Notes: generated from the letters alone by a model not told the origin. A DNA stretch of 64,000 nucleotides from Methanobacterium_B sp963703015 (GCA_963703015.1 OY969779.1:1922001-1986000); one strand, 5' to 3'; shown: positions 45,283 to 55,211, counted from the stretch's first letter. A program made the numbers and translations.

Positions 45283-46779
45283 TTATTCATAAGCCATTTC
45301 AAGAAGTTTAAGTATGTTCATGACCTTCACATCATTTAAACCTTCCCTATCAAGTGAGTCTTGGATATTGTACTCACAAAATGGACATATGGTAATGACT
45401 GCATCAACATCAAGTTTTTCAACCATTTTAACTTTCTTACTACCCAAACCCGCTGCAATTTCAGGTTTTCCAGACCTTACTCCACCACCAGCACCACAGC
45501 ACTGATCAGGAACTTCCATCTCTACAAATTCCACACCCTTAATTTTGTTAAGCACTTCCCGTGGTTCTTTAGAAATTCCTTGGCCCCTCACAAGGTGACA
45601 TGGATCATGATAACATACCTTCATGTTAACAGGTTTCATGCTGTCTGTTTCCAATTTATCCGCTAAAAACTCGCTTATATCCTTAACATTCAAATCAATA
45701 CCCGCCTTTGGATAGTCATTTTTGAGTGTGGAACCACATCCTGCACAGACAGTCACAATTGTGTCGTAATCCTTCAATGCTTCATAATTTCTTTTTGCCA
45801 TTTCAGGGAATATTTCAGTCTGTCCAGTTCTAAGTAACGGTGATCCACAGCAGATCTGACCCTCTGGTACAATCACATCGATATTATTTGCGTCCATGAC
45901 TTTTAAGAGGGCAACTGCAATTTCTGGAAGTTTGTAATCGACCATACAGCCTGTAAATAGTGCAATTTTATGTTTTGAGCCATTGTCAACATTTTTCTGA
46001 GTTTTTACAAAACCCTCTGGAAATTCTCCAGTTCCAGCTGGTTCAACTGATCTTCCTGTCTTTTTGATCTGTTCTAAAATTTTTTTATGGGCTGGTAAGG
46101 GCCCTATATTTTCATTTACTGAAATTTCCCTGAGTTTTTCAATAGCAGATCCAAAGGTGTTGATCTCCTTTGGACACACCTCTTTACATTTACCACATGA
46201 TGTACATGTGTAAAGTCCCTCATCAAAACCTTCAGCTGCTCTATCTGCACAGTCCCTTGGATCAAGGGCAAATTTGGAGATGTAACGCATGAAGTAGGGG
46301 CCTGCAAATTCTTCGGTTTCCTTGACAACAGGACATGCAGAGAGACAGGACAAGCATTCTATGCAGCTTCGAATTTTTTTAGTGTCAGCATAGTCCTTGG
46401 GAAACAGGATTTGAGGACATTCCTGCACACTGCAGTCACCTTCCACAAATAGATCCATTTTTGTGACTTTGTTGTCATACTTGGATCTGTCCACCACCAA
46501 ATCCTTTATAACCTCAAAATCTAGGGGTTCTAGAACTGCTCCATCTTCTATTTCTGCTTTACATGCTAAAACTATCTTGTTGTTCATTTTCAGAGCACAA
46601 GATCCACACTGGCCGGCTCTACAGGAATATCTGTATGCAATATCTGCATCGTACTTGCTGTTGATCTGGTTTAGTGCATCGAGGATCTTCATTTTATCAG
46701 ATTCCTCAACATCATAAACTTCGATGTAGGGTTCTTTCCCTGTTTGAGGATTTTGTCTTAAAATTTTAACCTTTATCAT
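45283..46779 (-). CDS. tfrB: CoM/CoB thiol:fumarate reductase subunit B (FeS/CCG)
   Basis: Electron-transfer subunit that couples oxidation of CoM-SH and CoB-SH to fumarate reduction. A plant-type [2Fe-2S] domain is at the N-terminus (RYSCRAGQCGSCALK, about 50-64). Two [4Fe-4S] motifs follow (CIECLSCLSACP, CTSCGKCKEVCP). The C-terminal half carries two CCG domains, HdrB-like (GQICCGSPLLRTG and CCGAGGGVRSGK). 498 residues. The flavin subunit tfrA is not adjacent. Works with sucD in the reductive TCA branch. ATG behind AAGTGAT. Confidence 0.93.
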   Translation of the reverse strand: MIKVKILRQNPQTGKEPYIEVYDVEESDKMKILDALNQINSKYDADIAYRYSCRAGQCGSCALKMNNKIVLACKAEIEDGAVLEPLDFEVIKDLVVDRSKYDNKVTKMDLFVEGDCSVQECPQILFPKDYADTKKIRSCIECLSCLSACPVVKETEEFAGPYFMRYISKFALDPRDCADRAAEGFDEGLYTCTSCGKCKEVCPKEINTFGSAIEKLREISVNENIGPLPAHKKILEQIKKTGRSVEPAGTGEFPEGFVKTQKNVDNGSKHKIALFTGCMVDYKLPEIAVALLKVMDANNIDVIVPEGQICCGSPLLRTGQTEIFPEMAKRNYEALKDYDTIVTVCAGCGSTLKNDYPKAGIDLNVKDISEFLADKLETDSMKPVNMKVCYHDPCHLVRGQGISKEPREVLNKIKGVEFVEMEVPDQCCGAGGGVRSGKPEIAAGLGSKKVKMVEKLDVDAVITICPFCEYNIQDSLDREGLNDVKVMNILKLLEMAYE

Positions 46780-47095
46780 TTTATCACTTCAAGGGGTTAA
46801 ACTGGTTTTTCTCTCAATCATTCTTTACTGCAAAGTTAGAACATCATAAAAAAATAATAGCTAATTTATTTACAAAACTTACAATGATGTAGATCAATAT
46901 AACGTACATTATAATTAATGTTTTTTATGAGGGGAATGTGTCCATTTATTTTAACCCATCACAACCTCTTTATATCCATCTATTACCATTCTGTTTCAGA
47001 AATTTATTATAAGATTTAATATTGTGTTAATTTATTATTCAGGACGAAATAATCAATTTATACTTGTTAGTAAAAAAAAATTTCTTGAAATTTTT
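46780..47095. promoter_or_regulatory. Upstream region of tfrB
   Basis: 316 nt between the tfrB start and the stop of the YgjP-like gene. A near-palindrome ATAAcGTACaTTAT (12 of 14 positions symmetric) lies at 46899-46912, in a suitable place for a tfrB operator. Minus-strand TATA-like sequence is at about 46970. No gene with a ribosome site is seen on either strand. Confidence 0.3.
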
Positions 47096-47671
47096 TCATT
47101 GATCAAGGGTTTCAAGACATTTCTTGATGCAGAGCCAGTAAACTGTAAGTTCATTCTCAATCTCTTTGTAGTCAGGATATTTGAATGCTATTATGTTCCA
47201 AAATGTCTTATTATGACTCATCTCAACAAGGTGTGCTACTTCGTGATATACAACATATTCTATGAGATAAATTGGAAGAAATCTTAAATATTTGTTGATA
47301 TTCAGATTTTTCTTTGAACTGCAGCTGCCCCACCTAGATATCATCTTCTTAAAAAATACCCTGTTAAAATCCACTCCTAAATCGTTGGTAAATTCAAGTA
47401 TCAAATCTTTTACCATGGATTTAAATTCATCTTCACCCAGATCAAGGTTTAACTTCCTTTTTTCAGCTTCACGTTGCAACTGTTTTATGTGAACAACCTT
47501 GTTGTAAATCCATTTTTCATGATTTTTTATAATTTCAGAAGTGTTAAAATGGTTTATGGGCATTATTAACCTAATTTTATCTGTTTTAATTTCGAGACGT
47601 GCATTTTTCACTTTTCTGTGGATGACTTCGTATTCCACTTCAAGGTCGTTGATCAAGGCTTTTTCAATCAT
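47096..47671 (-). CDS. YgjP/DUF45-like metallopeptidase
   Basis: SprT/WLM-like zinc protease. ISRWGSCSSKKNLNINKYLRF is the family strand-turn, then VVYHEVAHLVEMSHNKTFW holds the HExxH zinc site and the third His ligand. About 191 residues from ATG 47671; a GTG at 47701 gives a longer form, and the choice is uncertain. Substrate unknown. Divergent from iorA with a long promoter region. Confidence 0.82.
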   Translation of the reverse strand: MIEKALINDLEVEYEVIHRKVKNARLEIKTDKIRLIMPINHFNTSEIIKNHEKWIYNKVVHIKQLQREAEKRKLNLDLGEDEFKSMVKDLILEFTNDLGVDFNRVFFKKMISRWGSCSSKKNLNINKYLRFLPIYLIEYVVYHEVAHLVEMSHNKTFWNIIAFKYPDYKEIENELTVYWLCIKKCLETLDQ

Positions 47672-47862
47672 TCTATTCCAAACTTTTTTAATATTAATCA
47701 CTGGATAAACAGAAAAACAAATTAATGATTTTTCAGGTTGAACACTTTAAAATAGTAATATGGCAAAATAGTATAAATGTGTTCGTAACTAAAATGTGTT
47801 TTGATTAAGAGGGGTAAATATAAGATTTCTATTTACTATGTTACATGGCCTGTATGGGCCTA

Positions 47863-47883
47863 AAACAGTAATCTGTTTATAAA
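47863..47883 (+). promoter_or_regulatory. Operator-like inverted repeat overlapping TATA box of ior operon
   Basis: AAACAG/CTGTTT inverted repeat with a 4-nt TAAT spacer (47863-47878). The right arm runs into TTTATAAA (47876-47883), a good TATA box. Transcription would start near 47905 and leave a leader of about 70 nt before iorA. Two GGCC blocks 10 bp apart (47847 and 47857) lie just upstream. A bound repressor would block TBP (inference). Confidence 0.45.
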
Positions 47884-47975
47884 TGATGCTAACAACTTTA
47901 TTCAATATTTATGTGTATAATGTGGTCGAGTTTATAGGAAATTGATTAGATTTTTTATGTGTTGAAGTGATTATT

Positions 47976-49826
47976 ATGAATCTTAAAGAAGTTTTAACGG
48001 CGGAAGAAAATCAAAAATTGTTCCTGCTGGGTAATGAAGCGGCTGTAAGGGGTGCTCTTGAGGCAGGGGTGGGTCTTGCATCCACATATCCTGGAACTCC
48101 TTCATCAGAAATAGGGGATGTATTTTCAAAACTTGCAGAAGATGCTGGAATTTATTTTGAATTTTCCACCAATGAAAAGGTCGCACTAGAAGTAGCGGCC
48201 AGTGCAGCAGCATCAGGGGTGCGTTCATTCACATTCATGAAACATGTGGGTGTTAATGTGGCATCAGACTCCCTCATGAGTGCAGTGTACACAGGAGTTG
48301 AGGGAGGTATGGTGATCCTTTCAGCTGATGATCCATCCATGTTTTCGTCTCAAAATGAACAGGACAACAGGCACTATGCTAGACTTGCCAACATGCCAAT
48401 GGTTGAGCCTTCAAATCCTGAAGAAATTCGTCAATTAATGGGTTTTAGCTACGAATTATCAGAACAATTCAAACTACCAGTTCTTATGAGAACCACCACT
48501 AGGGTTTCCCACATGAGGGGTGTTGTGGAAACTGGAAAAGTGAAACTTGGTAAGACTAAGGGCTTTTTTAAGAGGGATCCCAAGAGATTCGTACCGGTAC
48601 CAGCCACTGCCATGATAATGCACAAAAACTTGGTCCGAAAAATGGAGGAGCTAAGAAAACTCAGCAACTCCTCAGAATTAAATAAGATTTACAGAAGAAA
48701 CGGAAAAGTGGGTATAGTAACCAGTGGAGGGGCTTTTAACTATGTCATGGATGCAGTCCAAAAGAATGGTCTGAATGTGGATGTTTTTAAAGTAACTTTG
48801 ACACATCCATTCCCTGATGAACTCTTACTTGAATTCATAAAGGATCTGGATGCTGTGGCTGTAGTTGAAGAAGTTGATCCAATCATGGAGAAAGAAGTAC
48901 TGTCCATTTTAGGTAGCAATGGTATTAAAATGGCTGTGCATGGAAAACTAGACCAATCACTACCCCTGATATATGAATACACACCCAACATTGTCATGGA
49001 CATGTTAGAATCTGTTTTAAATCAAGAAATTCGGAAGGATCATACTTTAAATTCGGATCTTTCCATTCCTGAAAGACCTCCAACATTGTGTCCTGGATGT
49101 CCGCACAGATCCGTGTACTACACTGTTAAAGATGCAGTTAATTCCCTAGGATTAAATGACGTAATATGCCCTACAGACATTGGTTGTTATACCCTTGGTA
49201 TCACATCACCCTATGATGCAGCAGATTACCTGCTTTCCATGGGTTCATCCATAGGTACCAGCTGCGGATTTTCAAAGGCAACGAAACAAAATGTGGTGTG
49301 TTTCATTGGAGACTCTACTTTTTTCCATGCAGGAATCCCACCGCTAATTAATGCTGTTCACAATAAGGATAGATTTGTACTGGTTATTTTAGACAACAGG
49401 ACAACTGCAATGACTGGGGGCCAACCACATCCAGGATTACCTGTGGATGGTATGGGATGGGAAGCTCCTGAAGTCTCAATAGATGCAATTGTTGAAGCAA
49501 CAGGAGTCAAGTACCTCAGAAAGATCAATCCTATGAACATTAAAAAATCCAAGGAAACATTCATGGAAGCACTGGAATTTGATGGTGTGGCAGTTGTGAT
49601 ATCTCAACACCCCTGCATGCTAACCAAAGGAAGACGTTCAACTAAGGCAGAGCTTGAAGTTAAACAGGAAAAATGTGATGAATGTTCGGTGTGCCTTGAA
49701 AAACTTGCATGCACTGCAATATACAAGGATGATGAAGGTAAAGTAAGGATAGATTCTAAACTTTGCAATGGTTGCAATGTTTGTGTTCAAGTCTGTCCAG
49801 AGAAGGCAATAGGAGTTAAGAGATAA
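47976..49826 (+). CDS. iorA: Indolepyruvate:ferredoxin oxidoreductase, alpha subunit
   Basis: Thiamine-diphosphate enzyme for aryl 2-oxo acids. It can oxidise indole/phenyl pyruvates or, in methanogens, run in reverse to make aromatic amino acid precursors from aryl-CoA. Features: TYPGTPSSEIGDV near the start, CPGCPHRSVYYTV and the TDIGCYTLG pocket. TPP-binding GDSTFFHAGIPPLINAVHN is near the middle of the second half, and two [4Fe-4S] motifs are at the end (CDECSVCLEKLAC, CNGCNVCVQVCP). 616 residues from ATG 47976. Confidence 0.93.
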   Translation: MNLKEVLTAEENQKLFLLGNEAAVRGALEAGVGLASTYPGTPSSEIGDVFSKLAEDAGIYFEFSTNEKVALEVAASAAASGVRSFTFMKHVGVNVASDSLMSAVYTGVEGGMVILSADDPSMFSSQNEQDNRHYARLANMPMVEPSNPEEIRQLMGFSYELSEQFKLPVLMRTTTRVSHMRGVVETGKVKLGKTKGFFKRDPKRFVPVPATAMIMHKNLVRKMEELRKLSNSSELNKIYRRNGKVGIVTSGGAFNYVMDAVQKNGLNVDVFKVTLTHPFPDELLLEFIKDLDAVAVVEEVDPIMEKEVLSILGSNGIKMAVHGKLDQSLPLIYEYTPNIVMDMLESVLNQEIRKDHTLNSDLSIPERPPTLCPGCPHRSVYYTVKDAVNSLGLNDVICPTDIGCYTLGITSPYDAADYLLSMGSSIGTSCGFSKATKQNVVCFIGDSTFFHAGIPPLINAVHNKDRFVLVILDNRTTAMTGGQPHPGLPVDGMGWEAPEVSIDAIVEATGVKYLRKINPMNIKKSKETFMEALEFDGVAVVISQHPCMLTKGRRSTKAELEVKQEKCDECSVCLEKLACTAIYKDDEGKVRIDSKLCNGCNVCVQVCPEKAIGVKR

Positions 49827-49873
49827 AAATTTTTCTTCATGATAAAAAATAATTAGTTTGGAAGGTTTTACAA

Positions 49874-50473
49874 ATGAAGTCATACAGTATTTATATTTCT
49901 GGTGTTGGTGGGCAGGGAATCATTAAAACTTCGACTGTGATGGGTGAAGCAGCAATGAAAACTGGTCTTCCAGTTGTAATGAGTGAAGTGCATGGAATGG
50001 CACAGAGGGGAGGCAGTGTTTCAACTGAACTTAAAATAGGGGACAACTACAGTCCCATCATAGAGTTGGGATCAGCAGATCTCCTGATCTCATTTGAACC
50101 TGTGGAAGCATTAAGGGCAGTTCCCAAAATAAGCAAGGAATCATACGTAATTTTAAACATCAATCCAATATATCCATTTAATTTAGACGAAACAGGAGTT
50201 TCATATCCTGATATGGGAGATGTGCTGGCTGAACTGAATGGGAAAGCCAAACAGGTCTACGCACTTGATGCTGATAAAATTGCAAGGGAATCTGGACATT
50301 CACTGTCCATGAACATGGTGATGCTTGGGGCAGCCTCTGCAGTGGAAGGATTTCCAATAGAGAAAGAAACCATATTAACTTCAATGAAGGCCAATTTACC
50401 AGAAAAAAGTTTAGAAATTAATTTAAAAGCATTTAATGCTGGATTTAGTTTTGTTAAGTCAGTTAATCCTTAA
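49874..50473 (+). CDS. iorB: Indolepyruvate:ferredoxin oxidoreductase, beta subunit
   Basis: Gamma-domain type subunit of the 2-oxoacid oxidoreductase. It opens YISGVGGQGIIKTSTVMGEA, followed by MSEVHGMAQRGGSVSTELKIG, the family signature. 199 residues, normal. ATG behind GGAAGG, 48 nt after iorA, the same operon. Forms the IorAB heterodimer with the preceding gene. Confidence 0.94.
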   Translation: MKSYSIYISGVGGQGIIKTSTVMGEAAMKTGLPVVMSEVHGMAQRGGSVSTELKIGDNYSPIIELGSADLLISFEPVEALRAVPKISKESYVILNINPIYPFNLDETGVSYPDMGDVLAELNGKAKQVYALDADKIARESGHSLSMNMVMLGAASAVEGFPIEKETILTSMKANLPEKSLEINLKAFNAGFSFVKSVNP

Positions 50474-50535
50474 CTTATTTTTTTAATTCAATTTTAAACA
50501 ATTTAAATAAGAAAAAGGAAAATTTGATGGCCTTA

Positions 50536-50967
50536 TTAAAGACCATATATTTCATTTGATGTTATAATTTCTGCTCCACCATCTACAAGGGCTTTGATTC
50601 CAGAATCAATATTTTCAGGGTGGAGTAAAACTATTGCCATTTCATTTTTTTGTTCTGCAAATGCATAGAGATAATCAAGGTTGATATTTTGCCCATCTAG
50701 AATGCCTAATATTTCACCTAGTCCCCCTGGATGATCAGGCATCCGCACTGCTATGACTTCCCCAACTTTGACAATGAAATTATTTTCCTCCAACAACTTC
50801 TTGGCCCTGTCAGGTTCTGGAACTATGAGTCTTAAAATTCCGAAGTCAGATGTGTCTGCAATGGACAGTGCGCGAATGTTAATGCCTCCGGTTTCAAGCA
50901 CATCCAGCGCATTTTTCATTCTACCCTTACGATTTTCCAAAAATATTGACAGTTGTTTTACTTTCAT
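50536..50967 (-). CDS. Tandem ACT-domain amino-acid-binding protein
   Basis: About 143 residues made of two ACT folds. The first (VKQLSIFLENRKGRMKNALD, NIRALSIADTSDFGILRLIV) and the second (VAIRMPDHPGGLGEILGILD-like: VIAVRMPDHPGGLGEILG, INLDYLYAF) have the strand-helix pattern typical of ligand-binding regulators. Neighbours suggest it senses an aromatic or branched amino acid for the ior/paaK genes (inference). Start ATG 50967, eight nt behind GAGGT; an ATG two codons upstream is too close to that site. Confidence 0.8.
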   Translation of the reverse strand: MKVKQLSIFLENRKGRMKNALDVLETGGINIRALSIADTSDFGILRLIVPEPDRAKKLLEENNFIVKVGEVIAVRMPDHPGGLGEILGILDGQNINLDYLYAFAEQKNEMAIVLLHPENIDSGIKALVDGGAEIITSNEIYGL

Positions 50968-50995
50968 TTTCATACCTCAACCCAAGTATATTTCT

Positions 50996-52294
50996 TTAAA
51001 GAGTTCTCTTATCTATTACTCGCACGGCTTTACCTTCACTTCTAGGTATTGTTTTTGGTTCAACTAGGGTTACTTTAACCCTTAATCCTATTTCATTGTG
51101 TATGTACTGTTCTATCTTCTCTCTGATACCTACCAATTCTTTTATTTCATCTGAGAACAGACCTTCGGAAGCTTCAACCCGGACCTCCATTTCATCCATG
51201 AGATGTGGTCTAGTAACTATTATCTGGTAGTGGGGTTCAACCCCATCAATTCTTAAAAGAGCCTTTTCTATTTGGGATGGGAAGACAGAAACTCCTCTAA
51301 TTTTCATCATATCATCTGTACGTCCCTTCACACGTTCCATTCTCACTAATGTTCTTCCACATTCACATTTGCCCCTTGTAAGTTTGGTAACGTCTTTGGT
51401 TCTAAAACGTAACAGTGGAGTGCCCTCACGTGTTAAGGTTGTGAGTACCAGTTCACCCTTTTCACCATCTTCAACTGTTTCAAAGGTTTCAGGGTCGATG
51501 ATCTCAGGATAAAAATGATCTTCAAAGATATGCAGGCCATCTTGTGCACTGCATTCAAGACCCACTCCGGGCCCCATGATCTCAGTAAGACCATAGATGT
51601 TGTATGCAGGTGCATTGAATCTTTTTTCTATTTCCCTTCGCATTTCTTCGGTCCACATTTCTGCACCAAATCCTATGGCTTTGAAATCCATATCTTTAGT
51701 ATTCAGGCCTTCAGCTATAATTTCTTCTGCTAGGTACAGGCCGTAGGATGGTGTGAATATCATGACTGTGGTTCCAAAGTCCTGCATTATCTCTATTTGC
51801 CTTTTTGTCTGTCCTGTTGAGATTGGAATAACTGTTGCACCAATTTTCTGTGCACCGTAGTGTACTCCAAAACCACCAGTGAACAACCCATATCCATGTG
51901 TATTTTGGATGATGTCTTCATCATCAACACCAGCCATTGTGAGTCCTCTGGCCATTACTTCGCTCCAGATTTCAAGATCACCCCTTGTGTATCCTGATAC
52001 TGTGGGTTTTCCAGTTGTCCCTGATGATGTGTGGACTTCCACTATCTCCTTTTTAGGCACTGCAAACATTTCAAATGGATAAGCATCTCTTAAATCATCT
52101 TTAGTTGTAAAAGGAAGCTTCTCAATATCTTTGAGAGTTTTAATGTCTTCGGGTTTGAGGGGTATTTCATCCAATCGTTTTTTGTAGTAAGGAACATTTT
52201 CATAGGCGTACTTAACAATTGCTTGTAATTTTTCTAGTTGTAACTTTTTCCTCTCATCATCGGACATGCATTCTACTTGTTTATTCCAGATCAT
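50996..52294 (-). CDS. paaK: Phenylacetate-CoA ligase-type acyl-adenylating enzyme
   Basis: Activates an aryl acid to its CoA thioester with ATP. AMP-binding motif VHTSSGTTGKPTVSGYTR, then YGLTEIMGPGVGLEC, RFRTKDVTK, and KGRTDDMMKIRGVSVFPSQIE, the PaaK-type C-terminal. About 432 residues from ATG 52294 (behind GGGGATAAC); a start at 52321 is less likely. Lies next to iorAB and an ACT gene, the classical methanogen setting for making aromatic amino acids from aryl acids. Confidence 0.9.
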   Translation of the reverse strand: MIWNKQVECMSDDERKKLQLEKLQAIVKYAYENVPYYKKRLDEIPLKPEDIKTLKDIEKLPFTTKDDLRDAYPFEMFAVPKKEIVEVHTSSGTTGKPTVSGYTRGDLEIWSEVMARGLTMAGVDDEDIIQNTHGYGLFTGGFGVHYGAQKIGATVIPISTGQTKRQIEIMQDFGTTVMIFTPSYGLYLAEEIIAEGLNTKDMDFKAIGFGAEMWTEEMRREIEKRFNAPAYNIYGLTEIMGPGVGLECSAQDGLHIFEDHFYPEIIDPETFETVEDGEKGELVLTTLTREGTPLLRFRTKDVTKLTRGKCECGRTLVRMERVKGRTDDMMKIRGVSVFPSQIEKALLRIDGVEPHYQIIVTRPHLMDEMEVRVEASEGLFSDEIKELVGIREKIEQYIHNEIGLRVKVTLVEPKTIPRSEGKAVRVIDKRTL

Positions 52295-52681
52295 AGTTAT
52301 CCCCAACTCATAAACGTCCAATCCTGTTTTATTAAACTGCTATTTGTTTTAAAATGAATAATGTATCAGCTTATGTTAGAATAATTTCATGTTTCAAAAT
52401 TTAATTGAAGGGTTTATAAAATTTACCATAATGATGTCTAAATTAAAATTTTTTTATAAAAATTTCACAATGGATTCATTTCGAGGATTTAGTATAATTA
52501 ATTGTTCAATATTTGCAAGGATCGTTTCATACAGATTTATATAAAATGATTTGACTAAAACTTATTTTGTAATGAAATAAAAATCAGAATTTCTAGTTTA
52601 ATCATGTTGCCATTTAGTATCTATCAATTTTGATAATTGCAATTAATGATTTAATAGCTGTAAAATAAGAGGAGGGGTAAG
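52295..52681. promoter_or_regulatory. Divergent promoter region, paaK and first symporter
   Basis: 387 nt. A strong TATA box TTTATATAAAA (52536-52546) on the plus strand gives a predicted transcription start near 52567 and a leader of about 115 nt before the symporter at 52682. A palindromic TTTATAAA near 52411-52418 can serve paaK on the minus strand. Otherwise very AT-rich; no gene or clear structured RNA is seen. Confidence 0.45.
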
Positions 52682-54283
52682 ATGGATATTTTTATATTAG
52701 GTATTGTTGTAATGATTTACCTCCTGATGGTGGGATACGTAGGTTATATTGCCTGGAGGCGAACCAAGAGTTCGGAGGATTACTTGGTAGCAGGGAGAAA
52801 CACCCACCCCTACATAATGGCTTTAAGTTACGGTGCTACTTTCATAAGCACGGCCGCCATAGTAGGTTTTGGAGGAGTTGCAGCTAATTACGGTATGGGA
52901 ATACTGTGGTTGGTCTTTTTAAACATACTTGTTGGAATTTTCATTGCGTTCGTATTCTTTGGAAAGAGAACCCGTAGAATGGGACATAATTTAGGGGCTC
53001 TCACATTTCCAGAATTTCTTTCGAAACGTTTCAACAGCAAATTCATACAGTACTTTGCTGGAGGAGTCATATTTGTAGGGATGCCGCTTTATGCATCGGT
53101 GGTATTAATTGGTATGGCAAGATTTGTTGAATCAACACTCCATGTAAACTACTACTTTGCACTCATTGCAATGGCAATAATTGTTGCAGTTTATGTTGTG
53201 TTTGGTGGAATACGTGGTGTGATGTACACAGATGCCCTTCAAGGCACCATCATGTTTTTTGGTATGATCATCCTGCTTGGTGCTACTTATTGGATGTTGG
53301 GAGGAGTTGTAGATGCAAACATGGCATTATCCAATCTTGTAAATGTTGTTCCACACAATGCAACAGCACAAGCTGTGGCCACAGGATTCACGGGGTGGAC
53401 ATCAATGCCAGTTGCTGGAAGCCCATTTTGGTGGACCTTAATATCAAGCCTGATATTGGGTGTTGGTATAGGGGCACTTTCACAACCACAACTTGTGGTT
53501 AGATTCATGACAGTGAAATCCAACAAAGAACTCAACAGAGCTGTGTTGGTTGGTGGAATATTCATATTTGTGATGACATTTTCAGCATACGTTGTTGGAT
53601 CACTTTCAAATGTGTACTTCTTCCAGCACACAGGACAAACAGCTGTACAGGCAGCTGGAGGGAACTTGGACACTGTAATTCCTACCTTCATAGCAGCAGC
53701 ATTTCCACTGTGGTTTGCATACATATTCATGATCACACTGCTTTCAGCGGCAATGAGTACTCTTTCAGCACAGTTCCATGTTCAGGGAACAGCATTGGGA
53801 AGGGATATCTATGAAACTGTCACTGGAAGGAGAGATTCAACTGTGATGGTTGCAAGGGCAGGAATAGTTGTGGCTGTGGTGATAGCTGTTATTCTTGGAT
53901 TTATATTGCCTGCGAGCATTATTGCTGTGGGAACTTCCATGTGGTTTGGTATAACTGCAGCTGCATTCCTATCAATATATGTGGGGGCCATTTACTGGAA
54001 GAGAATTAATAGGGAAGGCGCAATTGCAGGATTAGTAGCAGGTTCAGTTTCAAGTTTGTTCTGGATATTGTTCGGATTTAAAAAATCTGCAGAGGCAGTT
54101 GGTATTTCAAAGGCTTTAACAGGACATTCTGTGATTGTTACATCCATGCCATGGCCAACAGTTGATCCAATTATTTTTGCACTGCCCATAGCAATTGTTG
54201 TAACCATAATTGTAACCTATCTAACTAAACCTCCTGAAAAAGAGGTTGTGGATAAAATATTTGAGGGAGTAGGTGGTAAATAA
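52682..54283 (+). CDS. Sodium:solute symporter (SSS family), copy 1
   Basis: Integral membrane transporter of the SSS family, about 13 hydrophobic segments. Family signatures: GYIAWRRTKSSEDYLVAGRNTHP near the start, ALSYGATFISTAAIVGFGG, VFGGIRGVMYTDALQGTIM, and SAAMSTLSAQFHVQGTALGRDIY. 533 residues. ATG behind GAGGAGGGG. It closely matches the gene at 57.8 kb. The substrate is probably an organic acid, given the neighbouring acid-activating genes; this is inference. It lacks the small accessory gene found before the second copy. Confidence 0.85.
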   Translation: MDIFILGIVVMIYLLMVGYVGYIAWRRTKSSEDYLVAGRNTHPYIMALSYGATFISTAAIVGFGGVAANYGMGILWLVFLNILVGIFIAFVFFGKRTRRMGHNLGALTFPEFLSKRFNSKFIQYFAGGVIFVGMPLYASVVLIGMARFVESTLHVNYYFALIAMAIIVAVYVVFGGIRGVMYTDALQGTIMFFGMIILLGATYWMLGGVVDANMALSNLVNVVPHNATAQAVATGFTGWTSMPVAGSPFWWTLISSLILGVGIGALSQPQLVVRFMTVKSNKELNRAVLVGGIFIFVMTFSAYVVGSLSNVYFFQHTGQTAVQAAGGNLDTVIPTFIAAAFPLWFAYIFMITLLSAAMSTLSAQFHVQGTALGRDIYETVTGRRDSTVMVARAGIVVAVVIAVILGFILPASIIAVGTSMWFGITAAAFLSIYVGAIYWKRINREGAIAGLVAGSVSSLFWILFGFKKSAEAVGISKALTGHSVIVTSMPWPTVDPIIFALPIAIVVTIIVTYLTKPPEKEVVDKIFEGVGGK

Positions 54284-54318
54284 TATCAACCACAACTCCT
54301 AAATTTATTTTTAGAAAA

Positions 54319-55146
54319 ATGAAAATCGAAAACTACCAACTAAAAAGAAGTTCATATGAAAGCTGGGAGACTATTTTTAAACATCCTGCTCCTATAGATG
54401 TACAGAGTTACCAGACAGGTTCTGTTTTGTTAGATCTAGATGGTACTTTTAATCCAAATCATGTAAAATCCCCTAGAATCTCTGGTACAGTGGAAGTTCC
54501 AATACTGTCACATTTTTTAACACACAAAAAACTTGGCAATTTCCTTCTGGATGCTGGACTAGACAAGAGGTACTACCATGATCCATATGGAGGAGTGGAA
54601 ACACCAGAAAAAGAGGAATATATTCAAGATAAAAACCAAGATATTGGATATCAACTCGGTTCTAATGCATCTAAATTAAATGCTGTCTTTTTAAGCCATA
54701 TGCATCCAGATCATATCGCAGGAATTAGAGATCTTCCAAAGGAAATCCCTGTAATATTAAGTAAGGGGGAAATAGAGGATTACAGACCCGATCTTTCAGG
54801 TGATTTTTTGAAGGATGTTGAAACTGTCTATGAAATTGATTTTTCAGATTCCAAATCTATTTCTCCATTTCCGAAATGTGCAGATCTCTTGGGTGACGGG
54901 TCTCTTTGGGCTATCAGCACACCAGGCCACACAAGGGGGCATATTTCATTCTTAGTTAACGGATTGGCAGGTCCTAAATTACTTACCATGGATGTGGCAT
55001 TCATCCAGGAAAATATCTCCTATGGAGTTGCACCATCAGATTACACATGGAATGTGGAGGAAGCTCAAAGAAGTTTGGAAATGCTCATCAATTTTATTAG
55101 GAGTTTCCGGGGAATTGAAGTGACAGCTGGCCATGCATTACCATGA
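54319..55146 (+). CDS. Metallo-beta-lactamase-fold hydrolase (lactonase-like)
   Basis: MBL-fold with a bimetal site: HMHPDHIAG (near residue 129), the later His in TPGHTRGHISF, Asp in LLTMDVAF and the last His in VTAGHALP. The arrangement resembles the AHL-lactonase/quorum-quenching branch more than RNase Z or glyoxalase. 275 residues. The ribosome site is weak, but the gene begins 35 nt after the symporter stop and may be cotranscribed. Substrate not known. Confidence 0.75.
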   Translation: MKIENYQLKRSSYESWETIFKHPAPIDVQSYQTGSVLLDLDGTFNPNHVKSPRISGTVEVPILSHFLTHKKLGNFLLDAGLDKRYYHDPYGGVETPEKEEYIQDKNQDIGYQLGSNASKLNAVFLSHMHPDHIAGIRDLPKEIPVILSKGEIEDYRPDLSGDFLKDVETVYEIDFSDSKSISPFPKCADLLGDGSLWAISTPGHTRGHISFLVNGLAGPKLLTMDVAFIQENISYGVAPSDYTWNVEEAQRSLEMLINFIRSFRGIEVTAGHALP

Positions 55147-55211
55147 TAATGCTTTATTTATCATTTTTTTAATATTTTTCAGGGTATTAAATTTAAAAAA
55201 AGAATTGGGTC

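Noticed and set aside
47024..47287. 87-codon plus-strand frame opposite the YgjP-like gene
   Set aside because: The minus strand holds an intact HExxH protease; the plus frame has no ribosome site or recognised motif.
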